Positions 23,325 to 34,697 of a DNA stretch of 64,000 bases are shown in pieces. Source of the stretch: Glebionis coronaria (taxonomy: Eukaryota > Streptophyta > Magnoliopsida > Asterales > Asteraceae). Position 1 is the stretch's first letter. Each line of letters begins with the position of its first letter. A program made the translations under genes and the position numbers. The notes beneath the pieces are model-generated. The model saw only the letters and a list, made by a program, of their open reading frames with translations, did no database searches and had not been told where the DNA came from. The stretch spans positions 199,368,125 through 199,432,124 of the forward strand of contig CM046875.1 of assembly GCA_025667525.1 (NCBI GenBank), in the 5' to 3' direction.

Positions 23325-26265
23325 TAATATTTGTCTTTTTAGTTCGTTTTCTCTAGGTCTTATCGAATTGATATAACTTTTCAAGCAAAGACTTAATTGT
23401 TTTTGGTTAAAAGAATGTATTTGGTATTTATATCTAATTGGCACAAAGCAATTAAAAAGGTAAAAATATTATCTATACTACGTATACGTATTACTCTAAA
23501 ACATTTAGCATTTACAACAATTAATTGCTCAAAGTACAAGTAACAATATAATGCTAGTACTAACAAAATTAACAAACTAACTACATTCACTAACAAGAAA
23601 ATAACAAATTGATAAAATGCAAAATAACTAAAGCCCGAAAAACGATGCCAATCACTATTACAATATTCAAAATGCTACTAAGCCTTACGGGCTACAAATC
23701 TAATAGACGTGAACTATCAATTTTGAAATAACAATTATTCCTAATTATATCTAGGATTAACTAAATTGTTAATCGTTAATCTTTAGTTAAACTAGTGAAA
23801 ATTCTAAGCCCAGTACAACAGTAAGCCCATTAAGAATGACGTTTAGAACAATCCATTAATCTAATTATAATAATTTGTTCTAAAAGAGCAGCTACAGGGT
23901 ACAAGTTCGGGGGTCGAATTCGTACAATTACCAAACTAGCATATGGAAAACTTTACACAGATTAAGTGGTTCGATACTAATCTTCTACTCCTTGACCTAT
24001 TATTTTTACCAATAGACTAATTATCTTGAAACTTCATTACACTATCTTAGTAACACTTTAAAATTCTATATTACACTACAATGAATTAAACAAGTTGAGA
24101 TCAAATACAGAGTTTATCTAATCCAAAAGCTATCCAAATGAAACTTAATCACTGAATGGAAATGCAATCTAACATCTTAAACATGAGTCTTAGCAAATCA
24201 TTCAAATCAAGTATACACAGAAAATATTCTACAAGTACAAATCTTGCAGATTATACTAAGATTGCAGAAAAGAAAATGAGTAAAATTTAACTAGATGAAC
24301 TAATCAAATGCCACTAAATCGTAACCTACACACGAAGCAGATGGATAAAAGCAATCAACAGTCAATCATTTATCTATCTCAACTAAAGCAGAATACACAA
24401 TTTAATTTTCCGAAAACTAAATGCGCTTAACTTGTTTCTTCCAGGCCAACGTTGAGGCGAAGCGGAGCGCTGAGCTCGCTTAAAACGAACAATGCCTTCG
24501 AAAATCGAACACAAGTATTGAGCATTGCCTGCTAATCTGCTATCTACTCAACAGTAAATCCAAATACCTGCAAAACTAAAACAAAGCACAGAAAAGAATG
24601 GACGAGATCTTTCGATTCAGGAACCTACAAAAACACCAAGTGGTCGAGATACTACGCTGGCAGTTTAAACCAGCAGACTCATAGAAGTAATTCAAGGTCC
24701 GTGATAAATTCTGTAAAAGAGAACTATTTATCAAAAACTAATAATCTGCGTGTAATGTTCGAAAACTCAATTTACAAGATTATCAATTTAAAACTAATAC
24801 TCTTGCAACCAGTTAACAAAAACGCCGGATCAAATTATCAGAAAAGATAAGTAAGAACTCGGAAATCTTGTTTGAACTCAAAAAAGTCACACCAATCTTT
24901 GAAGATGATTCAGAAAAGCTAAAGCAAAAGAAGAAACAAGCATAAGCTTGTAATCAAAAGATTAAACTGAATTTCTAAAACTATATGAATTACTTGATTT
25001 AAAAAGAACTTTAACAATCTTCCAACCAACTAACTAATACCTGTAATTCATTTTAACTGACTAATATCCAATCTTCAACTGAATTTGCTACCAACTGTTT
25101 ACTAAATTCAAAGGCTATGAGCTTATGATAGTTAACAAGAACTCACAAATGATCCAACCGTAAGATGAAAAACTTTCGAAAACTTATAAAAACAAAAATA
25201 GAACAGGTCTTGAGTTAAGTAAAACAGAATTACTTAATCTCAAACTTTCATTAATGGCCGAATTAGTTAAGGAATGTAACTGAGATCGAGACAATAGAAA
25301 TAAACTATCTATGTGACAATAGAAACAGAACAATGACTTATTAAAAAGAAAGAAGAATGCAAAAGTAAAGATTTCATTAATGGTTGAGAAATGAGTAATC
25401 GGTTACAACAGTAAACTGAATCGTAACAAACTTAAAACTGAATATTAACTGAAAATCATTAAGCTTTATGAGAGAAAATAAAACTAACTATCTAACCTAA
25501 CTACTAGGTGTTTCTACTCCTAAGCTAACCGTCTGAAAATGAGCTCTACGTCTTGTATTTATAGGCGTTGAGAAGAAAGAGATGACGTGTTGCTTCCAAT
25601 CAGCAATGGACACGTGTAAAATACGAGGATCTTGATTTATTCTTCATTCTTCAAACTGGGGTTTTCTTCATCTTTCTTTCTTGATCAAATTAATTGATAC
25701 CATCTTTTAGAGGAGGTGATGATGATGATTTTTGCTGTTTTAAGTTTAACCTGAATCTTCTTGGATCTTTTGATATGGTGATTTGCAGGTTTTGGATGAT
25801 AGAAGAATGAAATCCTACTTCTTCGTTTCTCTCTTTCTCTTTGGGAATGAAGAAGACGTAAGTTATGTTTATTTTGACTGTGACTTGGTCATTGACCAAG
25901 TTTAAGTAAAAGTAACTTTCCCATCTTTCTATTTATTCCTTCCATTTCTTCTTTCCTTCAAATAGGTTTAAAACCTTTTAAATAATCGCTTTTTCATCCT
26001 TCATCTTTGTAAAAGTTGCAAGTTCAGCCCTCCATCTTAGTATTATTAGCAAGTAAAATCCTTGAAAGCTCATTCGTCCTTTTCTTCGTCTTTTGTGATA
26101 TAAATCCCTTAACGCATGTTTGCTCCAAAATGTATCTTTTTTACCTGAAACACACAAAACACAAATACACGCGTAATTCTGATATTTTAAAGTTAAATAT
26201 TATGTATTTGACTGTGTTTATAGTGGTTTTTGGATCATTATTGATGAGTGTTTTCACACTTATCA
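23325..26265 (-). repeat. Element D LTR, right copy (5' LTR)
   Basis: 2941 bp. Same landmarks as the left copy: leader hairpin 24460-24481, promoter module 25556-25617 and terminal hairpin 26242-26265. A segment near 26110-26130 differs in sequence and length from the left copy (around 17200). Confidence 0.9.
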
Positions 26266-26270
26266 AATGT

Positions 26271-27000
26271 CAAGCAAATGTTGCTACCCCGGGTCGACCC
26301 AATAACAATCCCGGAAACAGCAACAAGGGCAGTCCAATGCTCGTGGGAGTGGAAGTGGGCAACAGGGAAACCGAAACCCCACAGGTGGAGGCAGCAGTGG
26401 ACCAAAGAAAGCTGTGGTATGTTACGAGTGTCGAACCCCTAGACATGTGAGACCCGACTGTCCCAGACTGGCCAACCAGAAGAAGGACAACAAGGGAACT
26501 TCTTCCCAAGTGTACATGGCCAGAAATGCCCAAGCTAATCTAGACTACAACGTCGTCCCTGGTACGTTTTTACTAAACCAACGATATGCATCTGTCTTGT
26601 TTGACACATGGGCAGACCAAAGCGTTATATTTACTAAATTTAGTAAGGTATTGGAAATCACTACATTAGTTCTAGACCCCTATTATGCTGTAGAATTGCC
26701 AACGAAAAAATTGTGACGGTTGACACCATCATTCGAGGTTGTACCTTAAAACTCTCCAATCACCCGTTTTACATCAAACAGATCCCAGTAGGTCCTTGTA
26801 GTTTTGATGTCATCATTGACATAAATTGACTAGCAAGTATCATGCACTTATCCTATGTGATCAAAATTGGTTCGTATGCCTTGGGGAGATGAAACCTTGA
26901 TTATACTAGGGGACGGTAACCCCGATATAGTCAACACTATATTTAGTGTCATTTCTAGCACCGAAAAGCCAGTGAATACTTGGTCATGGGATTCCTCATT
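26271..27000 (+). pseudogene. gag-pro: Element B gag end and protease (frameshifted, decayed)
   Basis: Continues B gag in phase after D, then shifts frame near 26325-26335. A second zinc knuckle CYECRTPRHVRPDC (CX2CX4HX4C) lies at 26418-26459. Protease follows, with VPGTFLLNQRYASVLFDTW. The catalytic triad DTG/DSG reads DTW, which should abolish activity. Later stops (about 26714 in one frame, 26827 in the homologous frame) and loss of similarity at about 27000 end it. RT, RNase H, integrase and chromodomain are missing. Confidence 0.85.
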
Positions 27001-27009
27001 TTTCCTAAC

Positions 27010-27455
27010 CTGTTTCCCTACGTGACAAGATAGGCAACCCTAAACCTGACAAACACATCCAACTCACAATGGGTGTATTTTGTAGGGTTATATCCGCCAC
27101 TTTAGGCAACCATAAACCTGAAAAACACATCCAACTCACAATGGGTGTATTTTGTAGGGTTATATCCGCCACTTTAGGCAACCCTAAACCTGAAAAAACA
27201 CATCCAACTCACAATGGGTGTATTTTGAAGGGTCATATCCGCCACTTTAGGCAACCCTAAACCTGAAAAACACATCCAACTCACAATGGGTGTATTTTGT
27301 AGGGTTATATCCGCCACTTTAGGAAACCCTAAACCTGAAAGATATATCCAACTCACAATGGGTGTATTTTGTAGGTTTATATCTGCCACTTTAGGCAACC
27401 CTAAACCTGAGAGGCACATCTAACTCACAATGGGTGTATTTTGTAGGGCTGTGTT
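27010..27455. repeat. 72-bp minisatellite, about 6 units
   Basis: AACTCACAATGGG recurs at 27061, 27133, 27206, 27278, 27350 and 27422 (spacing 72-73). Each unit holds GGGTGTATTTTGTAGGG and CCGCCACTTTAGGCAACC. As 72 is a multiple of three, both strands keep open frames of 24-residue repeats. It lies where B pol should begin. Confidence 0.95.
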
Positions 27456-28180
27456 CGACATCCCTCGTAAACAGGTGTTGAATGTCCCATGTTTTTGGAC
27501 ATTCCTTTTTCCTCTTCGGGTCCAATTAGTTCGACAATACCATCATCCACCAGACTCTGTGAGATGTAATTTCCTCTCTTTAGAAGTAAAAATTTGTGCA
27601 AATTTTGAACCAGTAATGGTGAATGCATGACCCTTTTTGCAGCACCCCGCAAGGCGCACACTTCTCTATTCTTGGTATCTTCTTTTATTTCCACCATTTG
27701 AGGTACTTCTTTTCTGCGCCCCTCTCGCTCAACCCCGCGGCGAATGAAGTAGATTCTTTGCAACTTCCTACCCAATCGCCATCAACAATAATCTTAACCT
27801 CTCTGCTGGGTAGAAGCTTTAGCACTATTAACTAATGTATGTACCCTACAAGCTTGAGGTATAACTACAAGTCTTTTGTGTGAAGCTGTTGACATAGGAG
27901 GGGTTCTAGTTAAAATATTCTTTTATTTTATTTTACCTTTAACCCCCAATTTTCATCATCAGGTGTGGAGATATAACCTATATCTCACCTGTGAAAAGGA
28001 TGCAGATGTAGTGCATCCCCAGCTTTCCCAGCATAAAAAAACATGCCGGCGTGTCCTCCTCATGCCAGAAACCATCTGCAGTGGATTTGCCCTCCTAACC
28101 AAATCCACAACACCATTGGTCCTCTCCAACTCTTGGAAGGAGGTAGTTGCGACCCCCGTTGAGAAACCCGCACCTATACA
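27456..28180. other. Unassigned stretch between the two minisatellites in B
   Basis: About 0.7 kb without a recognised domain. Open frames occur on both strands (minus 27425-27775, 116 codons; plus 27876-28187, 103 codons), but neither has a motif I know. It could be foreign sequence captured by B, or very decayed element sequence. Confidence 0.5.
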
Positions 28181-28895
28181 TCCATAGCAGCAGTCTCCTT
28201 TACTACTCAACCGGATGTATAGTGCGATCCGGATAAAGATCTCTTTGCATTGTTTCCCATCCATACATAGCAGCAGTCTCCTTTACTGATCAATCGGATG
28301 TATAGAGCGACCCGGATAAAGATCTCTTTGCATTGTTTCCTATCCATCCATAGCAGCAATCTCCTTTACTGCTTAATCGAATGTATAGTGCGTCCCGGAT
28401 AAAGATCTCTTTGCATTGCTTTCTATCCATCCATAGCAGTAGTCTCCTTTACTGCTAAATCGGATGTATAGTGTGACCCAGATAAAGATCTCTTTGCATT
28501 GTTTCATATCCATCCAAGCAGCAGTCTCCTTTACTGCTCAATCGGATGTATAGTGCGACCCGGATAAAGATCAATTTGCATTGCTTTCTATCCATCCATA
28601 GCAGCAGTCTCCTTTACTTCTTAATCGGATGTATAGTGTGATCCGGATAATGATCTCTTTGCATTGCTTCCTATCCATCCATAGCAGCAGTCTCCTGTAC
28701 TTCTCAATCGGATGTATAGTGCGACCCGGATAAAGATCTCTTTGCATTGTTTCCTATCCATCCATAGCAGTAGTCTCCTTTACTGCTCAATCGGATGTAT
28801 AGTGCGATTCGGATAAAGATCTCTTTGCATCACCTTCTTTCTACTCGTAGAAGCAGAAGCCTTCATTACTGCTCAACCGGACGTATAAGGGTAAC
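28181..28895. repeat. 83-bp minisatellite, about 8 units
   Basis: CATAGCAG (or a variant) recurs at 28183, 28266, 28349, 28432, 28515, 28597, 28680 and 28763, spacing 82-83, followed by a degenerate ninth unit. Each unit has TCTCCTTTACTGCTCAATCG and GGATAAAGATCTCTTTGCAT. The unit is not a multiple of three. Confidence 0.95.
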
Positions 28896-29004
28896 CTAGG
28901 TGTAGACCACTTCGCGTTAATGCCACCATCCGTACCTGAGAGAGAGTTTGAAATGAACCATATACTTAGAACATCTTTCATTTAAAAGATAACTACATTT
29001 TTAG

Positions 29005-29024
29005 TAGCTTTGAGGACAAAGCTA
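29005..29024 (+). other. AGGA-loop hairpin before the B 3' LTR
   Basis: TAGCTTTG-AGGA-CAAAGCTA, a perfect 8-bp stem, 17 bp before the 3' LTR at 29042. GGGGTGGTG between them is the likely polypurine tract. Confidence 0.85.
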
Positions 29025-29041
29025 AAATAACGGGGTGGTGC

Positions 29042-32000
29042 TGTAAAATCCATGATTTTATCATGATTTTATGTAATGAAGTGCTACCCATTAATCCTAA
29101 AACGCATACTCATGTGTTATGTTTCTATAAGTTGTGTGTGAACTTGTCCACTATGTACTTATACCTTTACATTCATATTTGTTACAAATAAGTTACATAA
29201 CTCAAACCTTGTACTTAAGGCTAGGAGAACAACTAATAAAATGTATAATCAATATTTAAAGTATACAACACTTAACTAAATCAAAGTTGGAAAACATGTT
29301 ACACACTATATGTAGCCATGTATGTGTGCAAGTGTGTATACCATAATCATGATTTAAACCTTCTTGGACTAGCCCAAGATCACACTCCTTATGTCCTAAG
29401 CCCAACATAAGCCCAAACCAAAGTCCATTGCCCTTTGGTTAGATATACACGGCACAAAGGTATATGTGGAAGGAGAAGGGATGCATGGGAAACACAAGAG
29501 CCTACACTTGGCACAAGTGTTCTTACCAAGGCAATCATGCCTTTTGCCTTCACCCCTCTCTCTCCCCTTTTAGCCGAAACACACACACACATACATCTCA
29601 TTCTCTCATGCAACTTAATCTCTCATTCTCTCTACACCTTCTCTCTCAAATCATTCGGCATTAAGCCATAAAAACCCAAAGTTGTTCATTAAATATACTA
29701 GATCCTTGTTCTATAGTAATCACTAATCATTTAGTAGCATAATCATCATCTTTGGAGGTATTATAACAAGTCCTAGCCGAATCTATAAGGGCCACGATTA
29801 GTTATCTTTAGGTTTTCTTCATCATCTTGATTAGATCTCCAATCTCCTTGTTCATCTAGATCTTCCTTGGTAAATTTAAGCAAGAAAGGTATACTCCTTA
29901 TGTTTCTTCATTTTCACTTGCATGCATCATCATCCATCTATAAACACATGTAAATAACTTGTTAAAATCAAGATTTGGTAAATACCATGACCTTAAAGGT
30001 CACGCCATATTTTTGTGCACCATTAGTCATGATTAAAAAACTTTTTAATAAGAAACCTATGACTAGTACTATATGTTTTAGCTTGCTTTAAAATCATAAG
30101 AAACATTTTATGAATGCAAATGTAGCATGGGTTACAAATCTTGCTTTATGGGATTTTGGTTAACTAATAATCATAGATCTCATAAAATAAACTTGTGTAA
30201 CTTGAAAATCATGAAGACCATGACTTTAAAGGTCACGGCTAAAATGAATGATGTATCTATGATTCATGTAATAAGTTTTAATGATGGAATATGTAATATT
30301 ACATGTGAAATGGAATACTAAAAATCACTAAAATGATATATGTGAACATATTTAGCCATGGGCTATATATGACCTAGAATGGGTTTTAAATGTACATGCA
30401 TGCTTATGTAAACCAAAGATCTAATGATAAGAGTTAACTTAAACATGATGATCAATAAAACAAGCTTATAAAATCTTATGGGAACCTTGGGAGAAAACAA
30501 TATAGCCGTCGGCTATATGTTGTTTTCTTGGAAATATGGTAACCTTGGGAACATGCAAGTAACCTAGATAATCATGTTTTATTTTTATAAATATTTACAA
30601 GACTTAAAACTAGCTAAAATGTTCATCTTGGAAACACCAAGATTTAAAATAATAGCCGTAGGCTATATGTATGTATGTATGGACTTGTGACTTGATTTCT
30701 TGGATTGTACATAGCTAGATCTTATTTTGGGGACACTTATAAGTACATGCAACCTTAATAAGTTTTGACTCGTCTTAATAAGCTATAATTAATAGTAGCC
30801 GTGAGTTATAAGCTCATATTAGGGCTTATGACTGGCATGCAACCTTGTAACACATCTAGATCTTATTTGGTACATCACATAAAATAAACTATAAGTTTTA
30901 TTCTTTTCCTAAGATTTAAAACTGAATATGGATAAGCTAATAATAAGCTTATAAGAAAATCCTAAGTTAATACTTACATAAAATGAAAAGTAGTATTAAT
31001 GGACTAATTAAGCCCATGCAACATTAGTCCAAGACTAAATGGACCTAGTAAGCCTATTTAATAAATCTTAGTAACCTAATTGACTTAAGTTTATACTTGA
31101 ACCCATTTAATATGATTAATGAACTTAAAATGTATTTAAGCCCAATAAATGTGTTAAAAGCCCATTTAACAAGTTAGTAAACTTAAAAATGTATTTAGGC
31201 CCACTAAATGGCGCATTAGATGTTTAACCCATTTAATGAGCCCATATAATGTTTTGAATGTTAAATAAAAATTTTTATAATAAAATGTAACTTATAAAAA
31301 CTTTTGGAGTAAAATGACAATTTATGAAACTTAAGGACTAAAACCATGACTTATGAAACTTGTTTTGATAAATTAGTAAACACAAGGACTGAAAATGTAA
31401 TTATCCAAAAGTTTAGGGTTTAATAAATACCATCCGTGGCATATTAAACCCTAGGGAGCATTTTGGGAAGTTTCTAAAAGTTATTTTGTCATTTTAAAAC
31501 CCTAGAGACCATTGTTGTATTAATCCGAAACTTTAAGAACCCATAGGGGCTGTTTTGGTCATTTTATGAAAGTTATAAAACCTAGATTTAACTAGGGGGA
31601 CTAAATCTACCATAATCTGAAACTTTAACAAGCCCTAGGTACCAAATGTGTAACAATCCGAAATGTTTAGTTTGTTTAAAATATGGAGGGACTAGTTTGT
31701 CATGTTCCGAAACTTTAACAAGCCCTAACCCTAATTCTATTTTAAACTTAGTAAAACTTAAACAAACCCTAAACTATAAGAATTTATATATAAATTATTA
31801 AACTCGTAATTTATAAATTATTTTATAAATGTTAAATAATTTATGGGAACTTTTAAGTTAAATAAAATATTTTATTTTATTTTTCAAAAATAAAATATTT
31901 ATATTTTGCTTTATGAAATAAATTGTATAAACGATGTGGATATGTATTACTAATACATAAACTCATATAATTTTAGGAAAATTATATGAACGTTGAATAA

Positions 32001-32298
32001 GTTGAATACTAATATTTTAAGTAGAACACCTTACGTTTACTTAAAATATGAAACTTAATAGTAAGTCTAAATGAATGATTATAATACATTCTGTGAACGT
32101 GAACTAATATTTTAAGTAGACCATTTTTGTGTTTACTTAACTATGAAACTTATATAGATAAGTTTAAATGGATATTGTTAATACGTGTACTACGGTTATT
32201 TAGATAAATGCCGTAGCATAAATGAACTGACTAAAATCTGTATAAGCATACGCATATGTTCTTTGTACTATCTATTAAGACTGTACTATTTGATTATG
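29042..32298 (+). mobile_element. Element B, 3' LTR (cut by element F)
   Basis: Starts TGTAAAATCC after the hairpin and purine tract. From 31545 on it matches 1-860 of the 5' LTR with scattered differences. It stops at TTATG (32294-32298), the presumed target duplication of F; the rest of the LTR must lie beyond the right edge of the window. A dispersed AGCCGTNGGCTAT-like motif appears several times in 30400-30800. Open frames at 29389-29671 are not thought to be genes. Confidence 0.85.
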
Positions 32299-32324
32299 TG
32301 ATATGAGTGATTTTACTCATATCA
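32299..32324 (+). other. Terminal hairpin of the F LTR
   Basis: TGATATGAGT, loop GATTTT, ACTCATATCA: a perfect 10-bp stem beginning at base 1 of the LTR. Confidence 0.9.
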
Positions 32325-32942
32325 TTTATATCTAAAAACGATCAATAAATGCATAAAATGAATAAGAATGGCATTGTATATTTGTTTTTGTCGTTTCATT
32401 TGTGTAGGTACCGATGATCACGAAAACAGGCGAAAACGACACGAGTTTGAAGAAAATATCGTCAAAGCCAAATACAAGCTTGATTTTAGCGGATTTAATC
32501 TTTATGGAAGATAATTGGGCTTGTTGGTCCCACATTTGGGTATTGGGCCCAAAAGCCCAACAAGGAAGTTCATGTATTCATATTTTGGATCATAAGCCCA
32601 ATAAAGGCCAAAAAACAGTTAACTTGAAACGGATGGGGTGTTTATAAATTGGGCCAAAGGTCCATTTAATATTGACTTGAGACGTGTGATTTTATATGGG
32701 CTTCAAGCCCATTTCCTTGCCAAAGTTGAAACGAAAGTTACATATTTACTTAGGTCAAACATTTCAGTCAAAGAGAAATTTGTTTACTTCACACAAAGCG
32801 TAACTCACACACACCACACTTTTCATTTCGATATCCCCAATGTTTATCCCCCTTTTCTCTCCCTACCAAAGTTACGTGTAAATCTACAATTCACCTTAAC
32901 CCTAATCACAAAAAGTATCAAATAATTTGGGCCTTTTGTGAG

Positions 32943-32963
32943 ATACGTGTGATTCACACGTAT
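32943..32963. promoter_or_regulatory. 21-bp ACGT palindrome upstream of the F TATA box
   Basis: ATACGTGTGA-T-TCACACGTAT, perfectly symmetric with two ACGT cores, about 280 bp before the TATA box. ACGT cores are typical bZIP/ABRE sites; the regulatory role is inferred. Confidence 0.6.
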
Positions 32964-33239
32964 GAGAAATAGAACCCCAACTTTTTCAGGGCTAGAAGAT
33001 GGAGATACTACTCATACGTGGAAGCCTATCATTGGCTGTGACAACACCAAACCACCAATACACCAATGAGAAGAAGCCACATAGGCAGAGAACTAGCACA
33101 ACAAACACATCCTGTGCCAAGGTGGCAATCCGTGTGCACAAGGATGTATCTTATCCGTTGATCAAGAAAGAGAATGAAGAAGAGAAAAATCAAGGGTCAA
33201 GATTTCGCTTCATCATCAACAAACCACCCCTTGTTCAAC

Positions 33240-33247
33240 TATAAATA
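33240..33247 (+). promoter_or_regulatory. TATA box of the F LTR
   Basis: TATAAATA followed by ACCCCC, about 470 bp before the leader hairpin, the same distance class as in G and E. Confidence 0.65.
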
Positions 33248-33712
33248 CCCCCGAAATCATTCAGTAATATCACCCTATTTTTACTTCCTAGTTATAATGT
33301 CAAAATAGAGATAGGATTAATGTATTTTAATTTTTATAAGTTTTGTAATATTTTTAGAGATTAATAAAAAGTTTATTTGAGATTTATCTTTTTATTGTTC
33401 TTATTTTACTGTTTAAGTTTTATAAAATTATCTCTCTGACTTTTGGATATTATAATATTAAAGTATTTGATTAAAGCTGAAATTAATAGCTTGGATTAAA
33501 TACTAAAAGTAATATTTGGGATAAAACTTTTTTCCTACTAGAAAAGGTTTCATTAAATCTGTTTGGATCAAAGATCTTATTTGGTTCAAGTTATATTGAA
33601 CTGTCCGTTTGATAAGTTTGGTTCGAGAAGGGTTTTTGGTTCGTTTGGAGAGTTGTATTTGGTTCGATGGTGATGTTTGGTTGAAAGGTGGTATCGATTT
33701 GGTTAAATTAGA

Positions 33713-33725
33713 CGGCTCAGCGCCG
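33713..33725 (+). other. Leader hairpin in F LTR
   Basis: CGGC-TCAGC-GCCG. The loop TCAGC is the same as in D and G while the stem differs. CACAAG|GTTCAT follows 29 nt on (33754/33755). The flanks GGTGGTATC and CTTCTACTTCCCAAAGG are shared with G. Confidence 0.7.
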
Positions 33726-34630
33726 CTTCTACTTCCCAAAGGGTTCTTCACAAGGTTCATTTCTACTTTTAATTTTAATGTTTTTAGTTTAAACTAGTTT
33801 AATGATAATGTTCTGTAGTTAGAAATTTGTGGTATTATGATGTGAATGTTTAGACTGTCTGATATGATTTGATTATTTGTTTAAAGTTTAAGTTGAATTA
33901 CTGTTTGGATGTGAGTTTGAGAGTTTATTAAACTGTTAAACAATATAAAGTTTTAATCTGTTTCTTATGAAGGGTTTTAATGATAAATCTGTTTAGAGAG
34001 GTATTATAAGCTAAGATTTGAGTAAAATCTTTATTAAGGTATTAAGATTTAATCTGATTTTACAAATTATGAGGTTATGTTGGAATGATATGCTGAATGA
34101 TTTCAGTTTATGTCTATTGCATTTTGTAGAAATCTAAATCTGCTTAAGAAGTGTCTTATGCTGAGTTGTAATTGACTGAGATAACTTTTGCATTTGGTGA
34201 CATTTTGTAGTATTATAGATCTGTATGGTGAGCTTATCAATGTGACTTGATTTTATCAGTCCTTATAAGTTTAATCTTGTTGAGCTTATCTTTTCTTATT
34301 GATATTTAATTTGTTGAGTTTATATCAGTTTCGTTTAGCTAATATTAATTTAGTATTCTGTTAGAAGTTTAGCTTTCTGATTTTTTTGTTATGTCGATGT
34401 ATGCTGGATTGTGTGGATTTGAAGTATGTTTAAGCGCGAATTAGTCCTTGTTTAGCTGATATAGGAATTTAGGGTGTTGCTGGATTTGATTGTTTGCTGA
34501 ATTTTATTAAAGGCTAGCAGACCCAATTAGTTTTCTAGATCTTAACTGATCATATCAGTCTTCAAAAGTCACTCCTGTGACTGTGAACCCAGTTTCCTAT
34601 GTCCAAAAATAAATCACCCAAAAAAAATGC

Positions 34631-34697
34631 ATCTAGTGGGAATCGAATCCATGACCTCCTGGTCATGGGCCAATAGATTTAACCATCTCATCTATGC
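34631..34697 (-). other. tRNA-like segment in F LTR (antisense)
   Basis: On the minus strand: an A-box-like D arm (AGAT...ATCT with GGTTAA in the loop), an anticodon arm TTGG-CCCATGA-CCAG with anticodon CAT, a 5-base variable loop and a T arm with GGATTCGATTCCC (B box). The acceptor arms do not pair and one T-stem closing base is wrong, so it is a tRNA fossil or tRNA-derived module, not a working tRNA gene. Confidence 0.6.

Larger units (their letters stand above)
14412..26265 (-). mobile_element. Element D, Athila-like gag-pro element without pol
   Basis: Direct LTRs (14412-17343 and 23325-26265) and an exact 5-bp target duplication AATGT (14407-14411; 26266-26270) in B gag. Minus-strand order: 5' LTR, tRNA-Asp-type primer site, leader, gag, protease, acidic ORF, 2-kb non-coding tail, polypurine tract, 3' LTR. 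RT, RNase H and integrase are absent, not just mutated: protease is followed directly by the acidic ORF. Gag-pro and tail are very like element G, while the LTRs are strongly diverged. Gag-pro holds at least five in-frame stops plus frameshifts. The LTRs differ at several tens of positions by eye, so D is older than C and G. D probably moved using proteins of a G-like element. Confidence 0.92.

Noticed and set aside
27425..27775. Minus-strand 116-codon gene
   Set aside because: Overlaps the end of the minisatellite, no recognised domain, and competing open frames on the other strand.
27010..28895. Regular repeats as a CRISPR array
   Set aside because: Units are contiguous tandem copies without variable spacers, in plant DNA.
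29042..32298. A host gene between B and F
   Set aside because: The right part matches the 5' LTR of B and the left edge has LTR and purine-tract signals; open frames are short and without domains.
34631..34697. A functional tRNA-Met gene
   Set aside because: Acceptor arms do not pair and the T stem is imperfect.
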